Origin: Macrothele yani
Taxonomy: Eukaryota; Arthropoda; Arachnida; Araneae; Macrothelidae
Direction: 5' to 3'
Assembly: GCA_039090855.1 (NCBI GenBank)
Contig: CM076991.1
Span: 103,614,021 to 103,678,020 of the forward strand
Length of the DNA: 64,000 nucleotides
Made by a program: the position numbers and the translations under genes. This document shows positions 63,226 through 64,000 of the stretch, one piece after another. Position 1 is the stretch's first letter; each line of letters begins with the position of its first letter. Under the pieces are notes generated by a model. The model searched no databases and had not been told where the DNA came from. It saw only the letters and a list, made by a program, of their open reading frames with translations.

Positions 63226-63261
<36 letters not shown>
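63226..63261. repeat. (CT)n microsatellite
   Basis: 36 bp of pure CT in the foreign segment that separates the two halves of the mariner-R catalytic domain. Confidence 0.97.
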
Positions 63262-63262
<1 letters not shown>

Positions 63263-63629
63263 AGTACTTTAATTACTTAAAAACGTTACATTTTTGAGTA
63301 ATTAAGAGATGAAGAGGGAAGAGACATGAACATCAACATGAACATCATGACATGAACAACATTGCCACTGGGTAGAAACAAGTCTCTCGGTTCTTAGGTT
63401 TTTCGCTATTGTCGTAACTTTTTCAATAAGTAATCAGTCAGAAAAGATTAGTGTCAATAATCCCCCTAAATGACCACTTCTAATAAGAAAGGTGAGGGGA
63501 AATCAAACCTTTCCTGTGCCCAGGTCACTCGTTCCAGCCGCGTTTGGCCCACTTTTTAGACAGCGGATATGTTCATCCGAGTAGATTTCAGCCCATTTCG
63601 TTAAACCCGAGTTAACGCGTTCCAGTCGG
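63262..63629. other. Unassigned segment inside mariner-R
   Basis: Contains gatgaagagggaagagacatg and a short repeat of catgaac words (63327-63358). No family recognised. Confidence 0.4.
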
Positions 63630-63900
63630 TAAAAGGGTTGAACCGAAAGTACCCTGCTTTGGTGAACCGTAAACAAGTTGTCTTGCAACAGGATAATGCA
63701 CCTGCTCATAGTGCCCGGTGAACTAAGGAAACAAGAGAGAAGACACCGAATTTTCAGGTGTAATGAACATGTCTTTTGAATCGGCTTTTGACGTGAATTA
63801 AAGTTTTCAAAGCTATTCAAAGTCAATGGAGCCGGTATGGAAAACAATAGAATCTGACCGAAGAAAGAAGTTTTTTAATCGGCTTTTTAATCCCGCAGAT

Positions 63901-64000
63901 ATTCCTGTAAACGAAATCAAATCGCAATATGTGTAAGACAAATTTGAAATTGCATGAGAAACATTTCGCAGCGGAAACGCTCTCCAACAAAGAAATAATT
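63901..64000. other. Unassigned right edge
   Basis: Nothing recognised. Confidence 0.4.

Larger units (their letters stand above)
60873..63720 (+). pseudogene. mariner-R transposase pseudogene
   Basis: MDEKCMIRTMLRVFFKEKEQ starts it, then (shifted) AAARDICAVEGERAVSARAARI and FQRFKNGDSSLEDKACDGRP, the helix-turn-helix and link. After the array and SINE: AQTQRRAHVCSRLL, IVTCDET (first catalytic Asp), KQWLDDKQPPEPVPKIERLE, WWNFEGLIH. After foreign sequence: YPALVNRKQVVLQQDNAPAH (second Asp). The usual SPDLAPSD segment was not found. Multiple frameshifts. Confidence 0.7.
60873..63900 (+). mobile_element. mariner-R: mariner with amplified DNA-binding segment and two SINEs
   Basis: Collinear mariner pieces: N-terminus at 60873, helix-turn-helix array 60943-62290, 33 bp repeats, SINE-B, first half of the catalytic domain (62660-63190), (CT)n and ~370 bp of foreign sequence, then the second catalytic region (63630-63720). 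Terminal repeats were not identified. Confidence 0.65.

Noticed and set aside
1..64000. Endogenous virus, bacterial operon, riboswitch or rho-independent terminator
   Set aside because: No capsid, envelope or viral polymerase motifs and no clustered intact genes were found; RT motifs present belong to RTE and Penelope-like retrotransposons.

Overview
This 64 kb window looks like intergenic DNA from a large, transposon-rich animal genome. I found no host protein-coding gene, rRNA or convincing functional tRNA. An invertebrate, most likely an arthropod, is suggested by the density of Tc1/mariner relics, an RTE LINE, a Penelope-like element with a GIY-YIG domain, tRNA-derived SINEs and Helentron-like repeats. 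The species cannot be read from the sequence. Family labels such as Tc1-A or SINE-B are local to this window.

Layout. 0-6.5 kb: a pogo/Tigger-like transposase tail, the Tc1-like element Tc1-A, then Tc1-B broken by an 897 bp insertion (itself holding a MITE) and four SINE pieces, followed by a deleted mariner. 6.5-16 kb: a (TA)n tract, a LINE-derived short element, Tc1-C, a 5'-truncated RTE LINE, Tc1-D, and Tc1-E carrying a non-autonomous hAT. 16-25 kb: a second Tc1-B split by two Helentron-like elements with tandem ~144 bp cores, a ~120 bp satellite with a dimeric higher-order pattern, and another ~144 bp array. 25-34.4 kb: a deeply nested complex. A mariner gene is cut by a short hAT, by a 5.1 kb element with 8 bp target duplication, and by a SINE. 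The 5.1 kb element carries an unrecognised Cys-containing ORF and a nearly intact RTE LINE inside AT-rich repeats. 34.4-43.7 kb: a ~143 bp tandem array, Tc1-F, an endonuclease-like retroelement fragment and a mariner holding a SINE. 43.7-48.3 kb: a ~144 bp array, then a Penelope-like element split by a Helitron, in which an 86 bp piece of the GIY-YIG region is repeated exactly 13 times. 48.3-57 kb: divergent repeats, a deleted mariner, a nearly full-length Tc1-G and two more Helentron-like copies. 57-64 kb: further mariner/Tc1 fragments and a mariner whose DNA-binding region is present as about six tandem ~190 bp copies.

How it fits together. The elements are mostly dead: stops, frameshifts and lost catalytic residues are common. 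The RTE LINE at 29.3-32.5 kb is the exception, with all endonuclease and RT motifs present and one apparent frameshift between the two domains. SINE-B copies carry poly-A tails and up to 15 bp direct repeats, so an LINE partner with poly-A recognition acted here, unlike the (ATG)n-tailed RTE. The most unusual feature is that protein-coding pieces of two unrelated transposons (a GIY-YIG segment and a transposase helix-turn-helix segment) have been amplified into tandem arrays, apparently caught while turning into satellite DNA.
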